Shown here one piece after another: positions 11,720-23,282 of a stretch of DNA of 64,000 nucleotides. Source of the stretch: Cordia subcordata. Taxonomy: Eukaryota > Streptophyta > Magnoliopsida > Boraginales > Cordiaceae. The DNA lies in NCBI GenBank assembly GCA_028554755.1, contig JAPTOF010000001.1:9405001-9469000 (forward strand). Reading direction: 5' to 3'. Position numbers and translations under genes: made by a program. A model generated the notes under the pieces. That model did not search any database and had not been told where the DNA came from. It saw only the letters and a program-made list of their open reading frames with translations. Numbering within the stretch: position 1 is the first letter of the stretch; every line of letters starts with the position of its first letter.

Positions 11720-12938
11720 CAAATTCAACAACACATCTTCAAATCAAATATACATACATATGTTTTCATACAAGAAAAAGTTACATAGTGTATACAAACA
11801 ATAATATGCCATATTTGCAGCGAGGTTTTGTGTTAGAAAATTGTATTGTCAAAAATCGTTACAGTATTTATATGAGAAATGCCTGCGGGTATTATTAGGG
11901 TTTTCCTTTCTTGGGCTCGTGTGGGCTTAGCGTTGGGTTGGGGAACTTTTGGTCTAACAATAGGTCACGGTTGTGGGCCCTACTTTAATTCTTGGGCCTA
12001 GCCTAGGATAGAGGCCCATCTGGATAGGCAGCAGAATAGACCCAATAAAAGCCCGACTACAGTGCGGTGGAACGACAAGTGCAGTAGCTCAAGAATAAAA
12101 TAATTGTTAGACTAAACAAGATAAAATCCAAAAGAGAGAACAGAGGTGTGAATCGTAATTTGGTTTGTTTGGTACGATGGAATAATTTGAAAATAAAATG
12201 TTTAGCTGCAAATTTTACTGAAGCACAGTGCTCCTTAAAGTGCTTGTTATACACGCTCTATTGAAACAATGTCGTTCGACGTCGTTTAAAATTAAAAAAA
12301 ATAAATAATGTTTTAACAGGTCAAAGTGAAATCGTTAAACTAGTTATTGTAGTTTTGCGTATAGGTTCTTTGAGGATTTATCTTCTAATGTCTAATCATA
12401 TATCTTCTAATCTGCAACTGAGAGTTCTTTTGTTAGGCTATTTTGAACATCTATCTTTGTTGAATAGTAGTGATTGTGTTTTGCTCGGTTGTTTTTTTGC
12501 TGATAAGTTTTTGTTTTGATTTTTTGTCTTTAATTTTGATGGTTACAATTATAGTATAATTGTTTTGAACCAGTAGTTTATGTATTTTGAACATGTAGAA
12601 TGAATGTTTTGAACTAATACTGTTAATTTATCAAATATGACAGTATTTTGTAAAGTACTAGTGTAACATATGAAATACTATATTGATTTTACACATGTAG
12701 CATATGAATTTCGAACAAGTAGTTTATTCAGTTTGAACTAATAAGTTATTTATTTTGAACCAATAGTTTATTTATTTTGAATTAGTACTTTATTTATTCT
12801 AAACTAGTACTTTATTCCTTTCGAGTTATAAATTTTATTTTATCAAGTAGTATAATATTAATTTTGTCTCACGGCCTTTTTGGCTTTTCGCAAGAGATGG
12901 TGAGTAACACGACATGTATGTGGAAACAACAAATGGGT

Positions 12939-12940
<2 letters not shown>
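11720..12940. other. Intergenic DNA upstream of the eL37 pseudogene
   Basis: About 11890-12060 is GC-richer and contains several TGGGCC/GGCCCA-type motifs (for example TGTGGGCCC, TTGGGCCTA, GAGGCCCA). Such motifs are frequent in promoters of plant ribosomal protein genes and may be the old eL37 promoter. No other exon was supported. Confidence 0.35.
12545..12835. repeat. Degenerate minisatellite, ~29-bp unit
   Basis: A unit like AGTAGTTTATTTATTTTGAA followed by CTA or CCA recurs from about 12570 to 12835, most regularly at 12718-12830. The copies are diverged. No function is evident. Confidence 0.6.

Positions 12941-12987
<47 letters not shown>
12941..12987. repeat. TA then CA microsatellite
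   Basis: About 18 TA units run into a short CACACACA tract. Confidence 0.9.
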
Positions 12988-12988
<1 letters not shown>

Positions 12989-13435
12989 TGCAGTGACCTA
13001 GCATTTGACATCATACACTAACATGACTCGAAGGAGATAACATAGAAGTCGCAGACATTGGAACTAAGAATAATAATATTAATTGAACAAAGTTTTATGA
13101 CTGCACGTGGGTGGAATAATTCCATTGTGAAGAGGACAACACACTTCGCCAAAATACCTATTAAAAAGGACACATTACTATGTAGAGTCAAATCCTTGGT
13201 CTGAATTCTGGGCCAACACCTTAGAAAAATAAGCTTAGAAAGTTTTGGAATTATGAGAGAGCCTGGAAATTATAAAATCACATTTCTATTGATTGGAAAG
13301 CGTTGAATTCTGAGTGATGGACTCAGTATTGATAAATCTTGTGTCTAATTTATTACGTTGTTTATATCATAGTATGTATATTGTAGAAGATGGTTAGTAA
13401 TAGTGTTTACGCCTCGAAAATATTTCGCCATTGTC

Positions 13436-14322
13436 TGTTAAAATATATAAAAATTTTATACAAAAAAAATTTAAGATTCAAAATCACCATATAAGATTTC
13501 AGCCAAACCATTCATTATACTAGCCAATTAGTTTTTATGATGGAACCTAGTGATTCTTTACATAGTATCAGATCAGGATATTTAAAAGCTGTTTGGCTTT
13601 GCTTATTTGTAGTTTATAAGCACCAAATAGTAAAAAATATATGAGAAGGATCAAATTTCAAGATTACCATATAAGGTCCTAGTCCAGTCATGCACTTCTC
13701 ATACTACCCAATTAATTTTTATGATGTAACCTAGTAATTTTTTACATGGTATTAGAACAGGGCATTTAGAAACTGTTTGGCTTTGCTTATTTGTAACTTA
13801 TAAGCACCAAATAGTAAAAAGTATGTGGCTTATAAGGATCTAGAAAAAATATCATCTCACATTTTTTTTTTATTTGCTACTTACAAGCACCAAATAAGCA
13901 AAGCCAAGCACCCTCTTAATAAAATCTCCATGTTGTGTATTTGTCCACATGTGACCTGTCAAGCTCATATTGCTTACATTCATTCACTTGGTGGCCCATC
14001 CCTATAAACAGCAGAGCTGCATCTTTGTGTTGTGTTAACTCATGTTATTCCGGGTCTCACGTCCATCCATATTTTGGGTTGTGTTAGCCCACTGGTCTTA
14101 TGTCTATCTAAGTTTCGAGTCGCGTTAGCCCATTTATTTCCGGGCCTCACATCTATCTAAATGGTGCATACACTATTCTAGGTCACATGTGACAGAGAGG
14201 GGTATAAAAATATATAAAAGTCTCACATAGCAAAAACCTCAAGATTCATGATCACTATATGGGGTGAGCTATTCTTTATATTAATCAATTAGTTTTTATA
14301 ATGGGACCTTAATAATTCTTCA
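13436..14322 (+). mobile_element. TRIM-like element with short LTRs, rearranged
   Basis: A 127-bp LTR-like block (13436-13562) starts TGTTAAAATATATAAAA and ends in CA. It is followed by TAGTATCAGATCAGG, a degenerate form of the TGGTATCAGAGC primer site for initiator tRNA-Met. A second, 5'-truncated block ends at 13746 and is followed by TGGTATTAGAACAGG. A third block at about 14203-14322 again begins TATAAAAATATATAAAA and ends ATTCTTCA, preceded by the purine tract GAGAGGGG. LTR, primer site, non-coding interior, polypurine tract and LTR are thus present in under 900 bp, as in terminal-repeat retrotransposons in miniature. The extra middle LTR and primer site suggest a partial tandem copy. 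No clean target duplication was found. Confidence 0.6.
13584..13914. mobile_element. MITE-like inverted repeat inside the TRIM region
   Basis: CTGTTTGGCTTTGCTTATTT at about 13588, repeated at about 13773, is the near-complement of AAATAAGCAAAGCCAAGCA at about 13890-13908. Both ends also carry the sub-motif TTATAAGCACCAAATAG or its complement. The left arm occurs twice, 185 bp apart, together with the duplicated LTR and primer site, so the MITE was probably present before that duplication. Limits are approximate. Confidence 0.5.
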
Positions 14323-15825
14323 AATGATTGCTTTTTGGTGTGTTTATACTAATTTGCATTCATAAGGACAAAGTTATCCTAAGAGTCTTAATCATTAAAA
14401 CGTAAAGTTATGTCTTAAAAAACAAAGTTGAGAAAGACATTTTGTTTAGATAAACCCGATATCATGGCGTTAATGTCTGCATATGTAGCGGAAAAAAACA
14501 TATTGAGTACTAATTATGTGTATTTTTATAAAATTTTAATAGTTACAACATTATGTCACCTAATTAATTACATTAAAATAATATAAATAGAATCTTGATA
14601 AACGTAATATAAAATATGCATCATATTAATACGAAAGACTTTTTAACATTGACTTAGGTAGTTTGAAATTTATATTATGCACGGGTTCACCAACTAATAT
14701 ATATACTATTTCTAATGCTCGCTATCTTGCATTTCTCATGCGTTTTTTGTTTGTCATTTGTCTTAATTTGCTTGGCATTTTTTTTCCCCGAAATGGGCCA
14801 ATAATTAGAATTAAAATTTGCAATAGTTTTTGTGTTTGGAGATTATCTATATATTGGTTTCGTGATTTCTTCGATTACACAAAGGTTATTAAAATATTAT
14901 AAAATAAATTTATTTATATTTTTATCATATTATAAACTATAAAATCTATATAAACTACTTATTTTTCCCATGCATCAACACGTGTTATAGTCTGGTAATT
15001 TTCCGAAACTTAGACCATGTCTCCTCCAAACATATATCTTGCTAATTTGACTCGAAAAAATTTGAAACTGGAAAGCTATTTAAAAGAGTTGACACTTTTG
15101 GTAATTTTTGTATTTGATTAATTTAAATCATATTTTTCATAAAAGGTGTCGTGTCTTTCAGAACGTAACATCAAAGTGTGATTCGTCAAACTTTTCAGAA
15201 AAGTTTCCCATCATCAAAACTATTTTTTTTTTTAAAAAAAAACAAACTGAAATCATAATGCTAGCCATTACGGGAAATGAACAAAGAGACTTGCAAAAGC
15301 ATGTATTTTATTTTATGCTAGCACTTGACCCGTACGATGCATAAATGTTTATATTAATGAAATAATTTTACAGTTTATAGTTAATAGTATTACATGTTAT
15401 ACTTTATATCAATTAATCAATTGTATTTGAAAATATAAAAATAAATTTATTTTTATCATAAAATTAACTGAAACAGTTTACAGAGTAAAGAATGTGAAAG
15501 GTACTTAAACTTATTCTATATTAGTCCAGCCGTTAAAAATTAAATTTAACATAAGATATTTAAAATATAGTATAACTAAAATATTTTAACTGATTAGGTT
15601 ATAAAATTAATTGAGAGTAAATTAGTCCACTCTATTTTAAAGGGGTGTATTTGGAAAGAAAAAATAAAAATAGCTATAATAAACAAAACAAAACAGCTTT
15701 TTTTTTTTTTCCTTTTGCGCGCTAAATAAAACTCTATTGGAACTCATAAAATTAGCTTGCTTTGCAAAATATAATGTGTTCTTTTTTCCTTTTCTTTTTT
15801 TGTGAACTGCACAGAGCTCACTAAC
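14323..15825. other. AT-rich intergenic DNA
   Basis: No gene or clear element was recognised. The open frames 14663-14902 and 15108-15344 are composed of A/T-rich codons with no recognisable domain. Confidence 0.5.
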
Positions 15826-15951
15826 AGCCTATTTGGCTATGCTTATTTGGGGCTTATAAACTGCAAAAAAAAAAAAAAAAAAAGATGTGAATGGTATTTA
15901 AAAAAAAAAAAACTTATAAATTGCAAAATAAGTACGAACCAAACAGGTTTT
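15826..15951. mobile_element. Short foldback MITE (~125 bp)
   Basis: Begins near CAGCCTATTTGGCTATGC, with TTATTTGGGGCTTATAAACT following, and ends with ACTTATAAATTGC, AAATAAGTACG, AACCAAACAGG, the near-complement. The center is a long A run. It belongs to the group of elements here whose ends read (A/G)CCTGTTTGG. Confidence 0.6.
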
Positions 15952-16610
15952 AGATGTGCCATGGAAAAGTGAAGCCAACCATGTAATAGTTGGTTTGTCC
16001 GATAGCATTTGGTATGATGTGCTTGAAATTTGAAATGCACTCAAAATACTTATTCTGGCTGTATGCTGTTGGAGGGTTTTCCACATTTCACATGTTCTCT
16101 TTTTCTTGGCACTTTAGATGAGAAAGTCAGCTCATTATGTGGTGGCTCAAGGATTTATATATATTTGTATAGTCACATTAGACTGTCTCTAGAAAAGGCC
16201 AATAAATAATAAAAAAAAAACCGGGTGCATTTTGCTTTTTGTTAGTTGTCTATAAAAAAGGGAATATTAAGAATGAGACATAAGCATATCGACATATTTT
16301 CTCATAACTAAAATGTGGGTGTGTGTATGGGGGCATTCGGCCCCGAAGTTATGTGCTCCATGCACTATCAAGATTCTAGATGCAATTTTAAATAATTTAA
16401 CATCATGCTGAATTGTTCCTCAATTCAAACTTGAAAGATTTAAAGTACCTATTTAAGTACCGTTTAATTTTTACTTTAAATGATTCAAACTTAGATGTCA
16501 CACTTAGAAAAACTATTTTCATGGAAATTTATATCGTAAATGCATGCGTGCGCGGTCTGATGCACTGCATGTAAATATCTTGAATAAGCGAACATTAGTC
16601 GAACAAAGAT

Positions 16611-17012
16611 GATCTATGAATTTTATTGAATAAACAGCTTATAAATACTGAACAAATAGTCTTTTTATTCTGAACAAACATCTGTGACTGTTTTCGTATA
16701 TAGATGTTTGCTAATTTTACACTTATCAATAGATATTATAATGATCTGTGGATTTTACTAGATAAACAATTTATGAATACTGAACAAATAGTCTTTTTAT
16801 TCTAAATAAACATCTGTGATTATTTTCATGTATAGATATTTTTCGATAGATATTGTGATGATCTATGGATGTTATTGAACAAACAATTTATGAATACTGA
16901 ATAAATAGTCTTTTTATTCTAAACAAACATCTGTGACTGTTTTATGTATAGATATTTTTGTAGATTTTACTAAACAAAAAACTTGTACATACTAAACAAA
17001 TAGTCTAATACA
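16611..17012. repeat. Tandem repeat, four copies of a ~110-132 bp unit
   Basis: Units start near 16611, 16743, 16860 and about 16961. Each carries GATCT(A/G)TG(G/A)A, then TTATTGAA or a variant, an ATACTGAACAAATAGTC stretch and CAAACATCTGTGA, then TATAGAT. The last unit is truncated. No coding function is seen. Confidence 0.8.
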
Positions 17013-17151
17013 CTATACTCTGTACTTTTATAGGTGCATGATATAACCTATAAAAGTGGACATTACTTGCTAGCAAATCATACTTGATTCACATGATGAG
17101 CCCAAAATATATAGTAGTTTATATAAGCTTTTTTTTAAAAAAATTTTCTTC

Positions 17152-17168
17152 ATGCCCCCCCCCCCCCT
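17152..17168. repeat. Poly-C tract
   Basis: An uninterrupted run of about 14 C residues between T-rich stretches. Confidence 0.9.
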
Positions 17169-17263
17169 TAATTTTTTCCCCTTCTTCTTTCCTTTTGTTT
17201 GAAGTTTTCTTTGTAGCTTTGTTTTTAATATACATTTTTCTATGTAAATAATATATGAGTGAT

Positions 17264-17354
17264 AAAATTTTGTAATAAATAAGTGATTTTAGCAAATAAA
17301 TTTCGTAATATTTTGTAATAAATAAGTGATTTTAGCAAATAAATTTCGTAATAC
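17264..17354. repeat. Tandem duplication, ~45-bp unit x2
   Basis: Two virtually identical copies of a unit containing TTTTGTAATAAATAAGTGAT then TTTAGCAAATAAATTTCG. Their near-identity suggests a recent duplication. Confidence 0.9.
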
Positions 17355-18280
17355 TTAATTTATTTATTTTGCTAGTTAAATAATTAGAGTCTTTTGTGCA
17401 AGATAAATTTAGAAGATTCATAAATTGTAGGGTGTTTTTAAAGAGAAATTTTATTTATTTAGGGAGTTTTGGTCATGTGTAATTTAATTTTTTTTAGTTA
17501 GATAATTTTGTAGAGGAGAGAAGAACTTAATTTCATCGACTGAAATTAATAAACTTTTCTTTACATAACCTTATATTATTTTGGTAAGAAGTATTTTTTG
17601 TACACCTTTTTACATCTAAAATAGTTAATATCACTAACCTTTTTTGTAATAATTATTGTGTTATATGTGTTAGTTTTCTCTACGCATCTAAGATAGGATG
17701 CCTTGTTATTTTACTTACACTATTTGACACTATCTTGATAATAATTCCCATTTAAATACACAACAAAATCTTGGCCCTTAATGGTAAAATCCTAGTTCTA
17801 TTCCTACTTATCACCGTGTAATTTATTATAAATGCACATTACTCCCAATAACTTCAAAATAGACACTGACCCCATTTTAGAGGGTAAGTGTACTATATAT
17901 TTAAGGATTAATAGAGGGTTTTATGCCTATTTTAAATTTACAAGAAATAACATACACTTAATTATGATAAATCACGCAAGTAAATTGCTATTTACCCTTT
18001 AAACGATCCAGTGTTAAAGCTTAATCTGTTTTATTAAGAAAAAATGATCAAGTTATTTATGTATTAATATTTCTGGTAAACTAAAACACTGGGAAATTAT
18101 ATTTTGGAAAAAAGAAAATCCATTTGATCTGTATATAGCACCAGAGATGCATTTTCAGTCACCAAATCTTCCACGTGTTGACATGCATGTTACGAAATGA
18201 TGGTATCCAGAGACTACGGATGAGTTCATTGTCGTGGCTTTGAGTACTCCATGATTGCTTACGTTTTCATATTTTTCTTT
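17355..18280. other. AT-rich intergenic DNA
   Basis: No supported gene or repeat boundary was seen in this stretch. Confidence 0.45.
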
Positions 18281-18281
18281 G

Positions 18282-18515
18282 TTTCGTATAGTGGTAAGTG
18301 ACCAGGTGACTGCGGTGGAAACCACAATAATCTTGGATCGAGTCAGTGTGTTGGCGATCTTTCATTGAAATATTGCGGGGCTTCTTTGGATTTCCATGCG
18401 TTGGTCCTCTCGCAGTGTTTGCCGCCACTGCACATCCCTCGATTAACCTCCCGCCTAGTTAAGGGGCTTCTGGCCAGATGGGAAAGGAGTTCTCCTTTGG
18501 TTAACCCTTTAAAAA
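18282..18515 (+). mobile_element. tRNA-derived SINE, + copy
   Basis: Begins with a tRNA-like head: GTGGTAAGTGACCAGGTGAC fits a Pol III A box, followed about 40 bases later by a decayed B box (GGATCGAGTC). The body (CTTTGGATTTCCATGCGTTGG and GC-richer DNA) is shared with the minus-strand copy at about 21180-21345. The element ends close to an A-rich tail near 18510. The head, shared body and A tail fit a plant SINE family. Its higher GC than the surroundings also stands out. Confidence 0.6.
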
Positions 18516-19035
18516 AAAATCATTGACTTTATGCCTTTCTCTATGTTTGGTTTTTAGTAATTCCGGGTTATGGGGAACATTATTCGGTTATAATCATATT
18601 GAATTTAATTAAAATATAAAATTCAGTTCAATTATCTTTATGTTCAGTTCGATTTTGATTATTAAAAATGAAGAAATTCAATTTTTGATTTGCTTTTCTC
18701 CAAAATTTTGGTTAATATAATTAATTTTTTATTAATTTTTTTATTTAGTTATTATTTTTTAAGTTTACATTCATATATGTATATATATTTATAAGTTTAT
18801 ATCATTTTTATATGCATAATGTGAATTTTGATGATGAATGTTAGAATTGGTTATTAAAATTACAAAGAAATTTAGTTATTTAAGTTAGTTTATACTTGCA
18901 ATGCTAAAATAAATGACGGTTACATGTAATAATTCATACACTCCATTTAAAATGTCTTATCTTTGTGTTGTAAAACCTCACTAACTACTATTTTAAAACA
19001 AATTAACATGACACTCCATTAAGAATAAGGACATA

Positions 19036-19432
19036 TATGTAAATTACATAGGAAAAGTCTTATAAATGGTTCTTATTATTTACAAAATATATTTTCATCT
19101 TTGTTGCTTTAAAAATTATCCACTTATTTCTTAGTGTTTGTAAAAAAGTGTCTATTTAATCCATATTTTTTAAAGTGACAAATTTGATACTTACTTTTTT
19201 GCAAAAGGTGTTGTTTCATCCTCACATGACCACTTTTGAAGTCCAAAATAGGAACCAAACTGATGGTTTTGTAAACATAGAAATCAAATGGGTTATTATT
19301 TTTGAAATATAGAGATTAGATTGATACTTTTACAAATATTGAGAACCAAAAATTTATTTTTTAAATAATACAAATTAAAATAGTACTTTTTGTAAATGAT
19401 AAAGTCCATTTATAAAATTTACCCTAATTATA
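19036..19432. mobile_element. Foldback/MITE-like element with long inverted repeats
   Basis: The left arm GTAAATTACATAGGAAAAGT, then CTTATAAATGG and TTATTTACAAAA, is the near-complement of the right arm TTTTTGTAAATGATAAAGTC followed by CATTTATAAAATTTAC. Complementarity continues inward for about 150 bases with mismatches. There is no coding potential. Target duplication is unclear. Confidence 0.5.
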
Positions 19433-19538
19433 AGATAGTAAAAATCAAGCGCACCTTAAATAAATTATAAATTATGGAAAAAAATCAGTCTATTTTACCT
19501 TTAAAGTTTAAATAAATCATTCTTGTGCCTATAGCTCC

Positions 19539-19548
19539 CTATATATAC
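19539..19548 (+). promoter_or_regulatory. TATA box of the OVATE family gene
   Basis: CTATATATAC lies about 100 bases before the ATG at 19645, a normal distance for a plant gene with a short leader. Confidence 0.6.
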
Positions 19549-19644
19549 AATCGATATAAGTTACCTAAGCACTAACATATCACATCACTCGGAACTCTAT
19601 TTATATTTTTAATGTAACTCCGAACTGTAAATCTTGAATCTCTC

Positions 19645-20601
19645 ATGGAGAATCACTTCGTACGCAGATTCCCTCGCTTGCTGCCTTCCTCGTTTACTTC
19701 ATGCCAGTTTCGCCATGTCCCAGACACTGTAGACACCTCCATTGCCACCACCAAAAGCACACAAATTCTACGCAAAAATGAAGGCTCACCCTTTTCAAGA
19801 ACCCATTCAAATTCATCTTTGAGCAAACCCCAGAAATCCAAAACCATCAAGAATGAACCAAAAGTTTACGAAGCACACGACAGAAGCTTTTCTTTGGGTT
19901 CTGATCAGCGAAAAGAGATGAGATCAGCTCAAGTGTTGAAACTCAACACCAGTTCTTCTTCCAATGGTGGATGGTTTAGCAGCGAGGACGGTCTAGTTGA
20001 TGGCCAAACCAACACATTCTTCAGCTTTTCGTCTGGCTCATCGGAGTCTTTTCGCATGAAAATATCTCAAAACCACAAGGTCACTGATGTGTGTCGTTGT
20101 TCATCTGAAATATCACTTAGCTCAATTAGCAATCCAAAAACTTACCAGAAAAATGCGAAAACAAGCTCGAAACCCGAGATGGACTTTCATGGAGTTGATC
20201 AGGAGGGGTATGATGAGATACCAGGCATACCAGCTGAACTTTACTACAATGGTTATAATCAGCGGAGTTGTCGCAGGAAAACCACCAAATCTGGCCGGAA
20301 AACAGGAAAGAAAAGCCGCAGAAGAAGGAGGGGTGCTCTGAACGCCGGTGAAGTTGCAGGTTCATGTTCAGTTGTGGTTGATGGCAGAGTTGAAGACAGT
20401 TATGCAGTGGGGAAGACTTCAAGTGATCCTCACAGTGACTTTAGAGTATCAATGGTGGAAATGATAGTGGAGAAACAAATCTTTGGGGCTGAGGATCTTG
20501 AGAGGCTTTTGAGTTGTTTTCTGTCTTTGAATTCACCTTGTTACCATAAGGTAATTTTTGAGGTTTTCTTGGAGATTTGTGGGACATTGTTCACTAACTG
20601 A
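19645..20601 (+). CDS. OFP: OVATE family protein (OFP), transcriptional repressor
   Basis: A single uninterrupted exon of 318 codons. The C terminus (residues about 256-316) is an OVATE domain: SSDPHSDFRVSMVEMIVEK, then QIFGAEDLERLLSCFLSLNS, then YHKVIFEVFLEI. This fits the family pattern (DPYxDFRxSMxEMIxxK, DLexLLxCFLxLNS, vIxxxFxEIW), with Cys at the usual Trp of the last motif. A strongly basic stretch at residues 210-229 (RRKTTKSGRKTGKKSRRRRR) is a likely nuclear localisation signal. The middle is Ser-rich and low complexity. OFPs bind TALE homeodomain and other factors and repress growth genes, shaping organ form. The length and absence of introns are typical. The clade cannot be fixed by eye. 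A TATA box lies about 100 bases upstream. Confidence 0.93.
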   Translation: MENHFVRRFPRLLPSSFTSCQFRHVPDTVDTSIATTKSTQILRKNEGSPFSRTHSNSSLSKPQKSKTIKNEPKVYEAHDRSFSLGSDQRKEMRSAQVLKLNTSSSSNGGWFSSEDGLVDGQTNTFFSFSSGSSESFRMKISQNHKVTDVCRCSSEISLSSISNPKTYQKNAKTSSKPEMDFHGVDQEGYDEIPGIPAELYYNGYNQRSCRRKTTKSGRKTGKKSRRRRRGALNAGEVAGSCSVVVDGRVEDSYAVGKTSSDPHSDFRVSMVEMIVEKQIFGAEDLERLLSCFLSLNSPCYHKVIFEVFLEICGTLFTN

Positions 20602-21179
20602 TGTTTAATCTGAAATTGATGATCGATTTCATAATAATAGTAATTATCTTTTGTGCTCAGGCAACATGCGTGAAGCTTCATTTCTTTTTAGTATATTTAT
20701 TTTTATTTGCTTTGTTGAGATCTTTGTTTTCTTTCTGGTTAATTATGGCGTTTACAAAAAGACTACTAAATAGGCGACGGTAAAATCGCCATGGGAAGGG
20801 CGTCGCCTTTTATAAATCACCTACTGAGAACAACGTCGTCTTTTTTAACCAGCACTTATATCTAAATTAAAAAAAAAATAGAAAAATCACAACATGGTCC
20901 ATCTTTCATGTACGGTTCAAACTTTTAACTTTTATTATTGTAGCAAGTAATTACACCATTTACCAATTGAGCTAAGAGTACATTTATTAATTATTATGCA
21001 TAAAAATATACCTATGTATTACTAATTCCTTATTTATATAATAAAATCGTCACCTATATTTAATTATTTTATAGTAAAATCGTCGCTTATTCTTTTTTTT
21101 TTAATGCGCAAGGTCTTTTATTTTTCTCGCATTTCACAATTTCATTTTTTGTCTTCTTAAACACACTTTTGAATCTTTC
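20602..21179. other. 3' flank of OFP and degenerate repeat
   Basis: About 20765-21090 has recurring AAATCG(C/T)C(A/G)C motifs (for example GTAAAATCGCC, AAAATCGTCACC, AAAATCGTCGC) and a segment like a decayed tRNA-type promoter (CACCATTTACCAATTGAGCT). This suggests an old transposable element fragment whose family I cannot name. No gene is seen. Confidence 0.35.
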
Positions 21180-21345
21180 AGAATGTGCATGAGTGGCAGC
21201 CCTGCCAGCCACGGGTTTGAAATCCAAAGAACAACATGATATTTTTGTGATCTGCCACCGCAGTCGAACCCGCGTTGTCGGAGTGTTTCCACCCCAGTCA
21301 CCTGGCCACTTACCAACTCACCTAAATGCGATAAGACAAGCAACC
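21180..21345 (-). mobile_element. tRNA-derived SINE, - copy
   Basis: On the minus strand it begins near GAGTTGGTAAGTGGCCAGGT (A box) and has a well-kept B box GGGTTCGACTGC about 45 bases later. The body carries TCTTTGGATTTC and CCGTGGCTGGCAGG, matching the copy at 18282-18515. The internal Pol III promoter is better preserved than in the sister copy. Confidence 0.6.
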
Positions 21346-21439
21346 TCCGAAGCAATTAATCCTTCTCATTTTATGATATTTTGGCATCTAAAGTGACTTT
21401 TTAATTTGTATTAGATTTACACTTGTGTAATGCATGGGA

Positions 21440-21635
21440 TAATTTTTTTAAAATATAAAATAATTTTAAAAAAATAAAAATATTAAAAACCAAAATTTAA
21501 ATATTAAAGTAAAAAATATTAATAAATAATAAAATACAATTTTTTAAAATATAAAATAAAATTTTAAAAAGTAAAAATATAAAAACCAAAATTTAAATAT
21601 TAAATTAAAAATATTAATAAATAATAAAATACACT
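21440..21635. repeat. Tandem duplication of an AT-rich ~95-bp unit
   Basis: Two head-to-tail copies. Both contain TTTTTTAAAATATAAAATAA, then AACCAAAATTTAAATATTAA and ATATTAATAAATAATAAAAT. No function is apparent. Confidence 0.8.
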
Positions 21636-22382
21636 AAGTAAAAGTATAACAATCCTAAAAAATGATTAATTATAGAAAATAATATGTTTTAAAAATAATT
21701 GATTAATAAAGATCAAATCAATTATTCAACTATGGCTTATTGTGAACAAATCAACTAATAAATAATTTGAAATTGGACAAGTTTTGAAGGATAAAACTTT
21801 GTTTAGGGATTACAAAAGAGAAAAAAAATTCAAATGTAGTGTGAAATAGAGGTTTAAGTACTTTAGCATTTAAGGAAATATAAAATAATATATTTACTCA
21901 TACATTTATTAAATGTATAAAAGTAATATAAAATATATTTAGGAATATTTTATAACAAATATATTAAAAAGTTATATATTCTATTTCTAAAAAGAAGTTT
22001 TTTACTCTAATTACTCATACATTTATATTAAAAATACAAAACTATTACTCTAGTTATTTATGAAGAAAAATTAAAATTTTAAGATTTAATTTTGAATAGA
22101 GATCAAATTTTTTAATAACAAAACTAAATAAAAGAGTTTAAATAAAAAATGATCCATTACGTAATACGTAAATCACTTTCTTTTGCCGCGTAACTGCTCT
22201 CTAGGCCGTTCATTCCCACTAAATTTTCTTGTTGAACATCAAACCATTAAATCCATACAAAAAAGAACACGCTATTTGATCTCTTTAGGCAAGTCAGTTG
22301 CGATTTGGTCGCAACTAATTAATTTTTAGCGTCAAACACTTTTTGGTCCTTATCTTTTAAATGAGAAATTTTGGTGCTTCAT

Positions 22383-23282
22383 CACTGCAAGAAAAACGGC
22401 TGTAAGTGGCAAAAAATTGATGACGGAACATAGCAATGATAAAATAAAAGAAGAAAGTTCCGTCATCATCAATCCGTCGCCTTCCTCTTTGTAGCCAATT
22501 CATTGCTAAAATGTGGCAACGGCAAAATTTTTTGACAAATGGCGATAGAAAAATGACGGAAAATGTATGGTTATTGAAAAGGGAAAAACATCTGTCGCTA
22601 AACCGTCTCCAATCAGTTGCCAAACTAGTGACGCCACGGCGACGGAAAGGTGACGTATAGCACATGAAATTAAATTTAGCCGCTATTTCATCGCCGCCAT
22701 TCGTTGCCACGTTGGCAAATGGCATGGCCATAGAATGGTGACATCCTATTATAGCTGTCGCTATTCCGTCTCCAAATGGCAATGGATTGGTGACGAATTA
22801 TTCACTTAAATTGCTAATCAACTATAATTGTTTTTTCCTTTAGTGAAATCAAATGTTAAAACTACATATTAAAACTAAATAGTATTGACACATTGATTGG
22901 ATAGAAAATCATTTCCTATAGTAGTAGTTAGAAGAGTAATGAAATATTACACGCATTCAATCAATATATCTATAGAAGGGAATTTCAAGCAATTATAATG
23001 TGAAAATCTATTATTTTGTCTTCTTATACTATTGCAATTCCGTCGCCAGATGGTTATTGAATAGCCACGAATAAATATTTTGCGACGGATATTGGTTTCC
23101 TCTTTCTTTTTCTAGTTGCGATTCCGTCGCTAATTTGGCCATGAAAGGGTGATAGGGAAGATCTTTGTGATGGAATGGCGATGAATCTTATAGCAATGCT
23201 GTATTTTCGTTACTGATTTGTTGCCAACAGAGTTTGGGGACGGAATGGCGATGGAAATTGACCGACAAATTTTATTATAGTG
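22383..23282. mobile_element. Non-autonomous CACTA-like element, 900 bp
   Basis: Starts CACTGCAAGAAAAACGGC and ends TTTTATTATAGTG, so the termini read CACT(G/A)xAA(G/T)AAAA in both orientations, a CACTA-superfamily pattern. Flanking triplets are CAT and TAT, an imperfect 3-bp duplication. Both halves carry repeated GACGGAATGGCGATGG and GTCGCCATT-type motifs in both orientations, as in CACTA subterminal regions. There is no transposase. The 141-residue minus-strand frame at its left end only reads through these motifs. The motifs differ from the GCGACCGA motifs of the large CACTA element, so it belongs to another family. Confidence 0.75.

Noticed and set aside
22357..22782. 141-codon minus-strand open frame with GDGIATAI-type repeats
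   Set aside because: It lies in the left end of the 900-bp CACTA-like element and reads through its repeated GGCGATGG/GACGGAA motifs; no domain or splice context.
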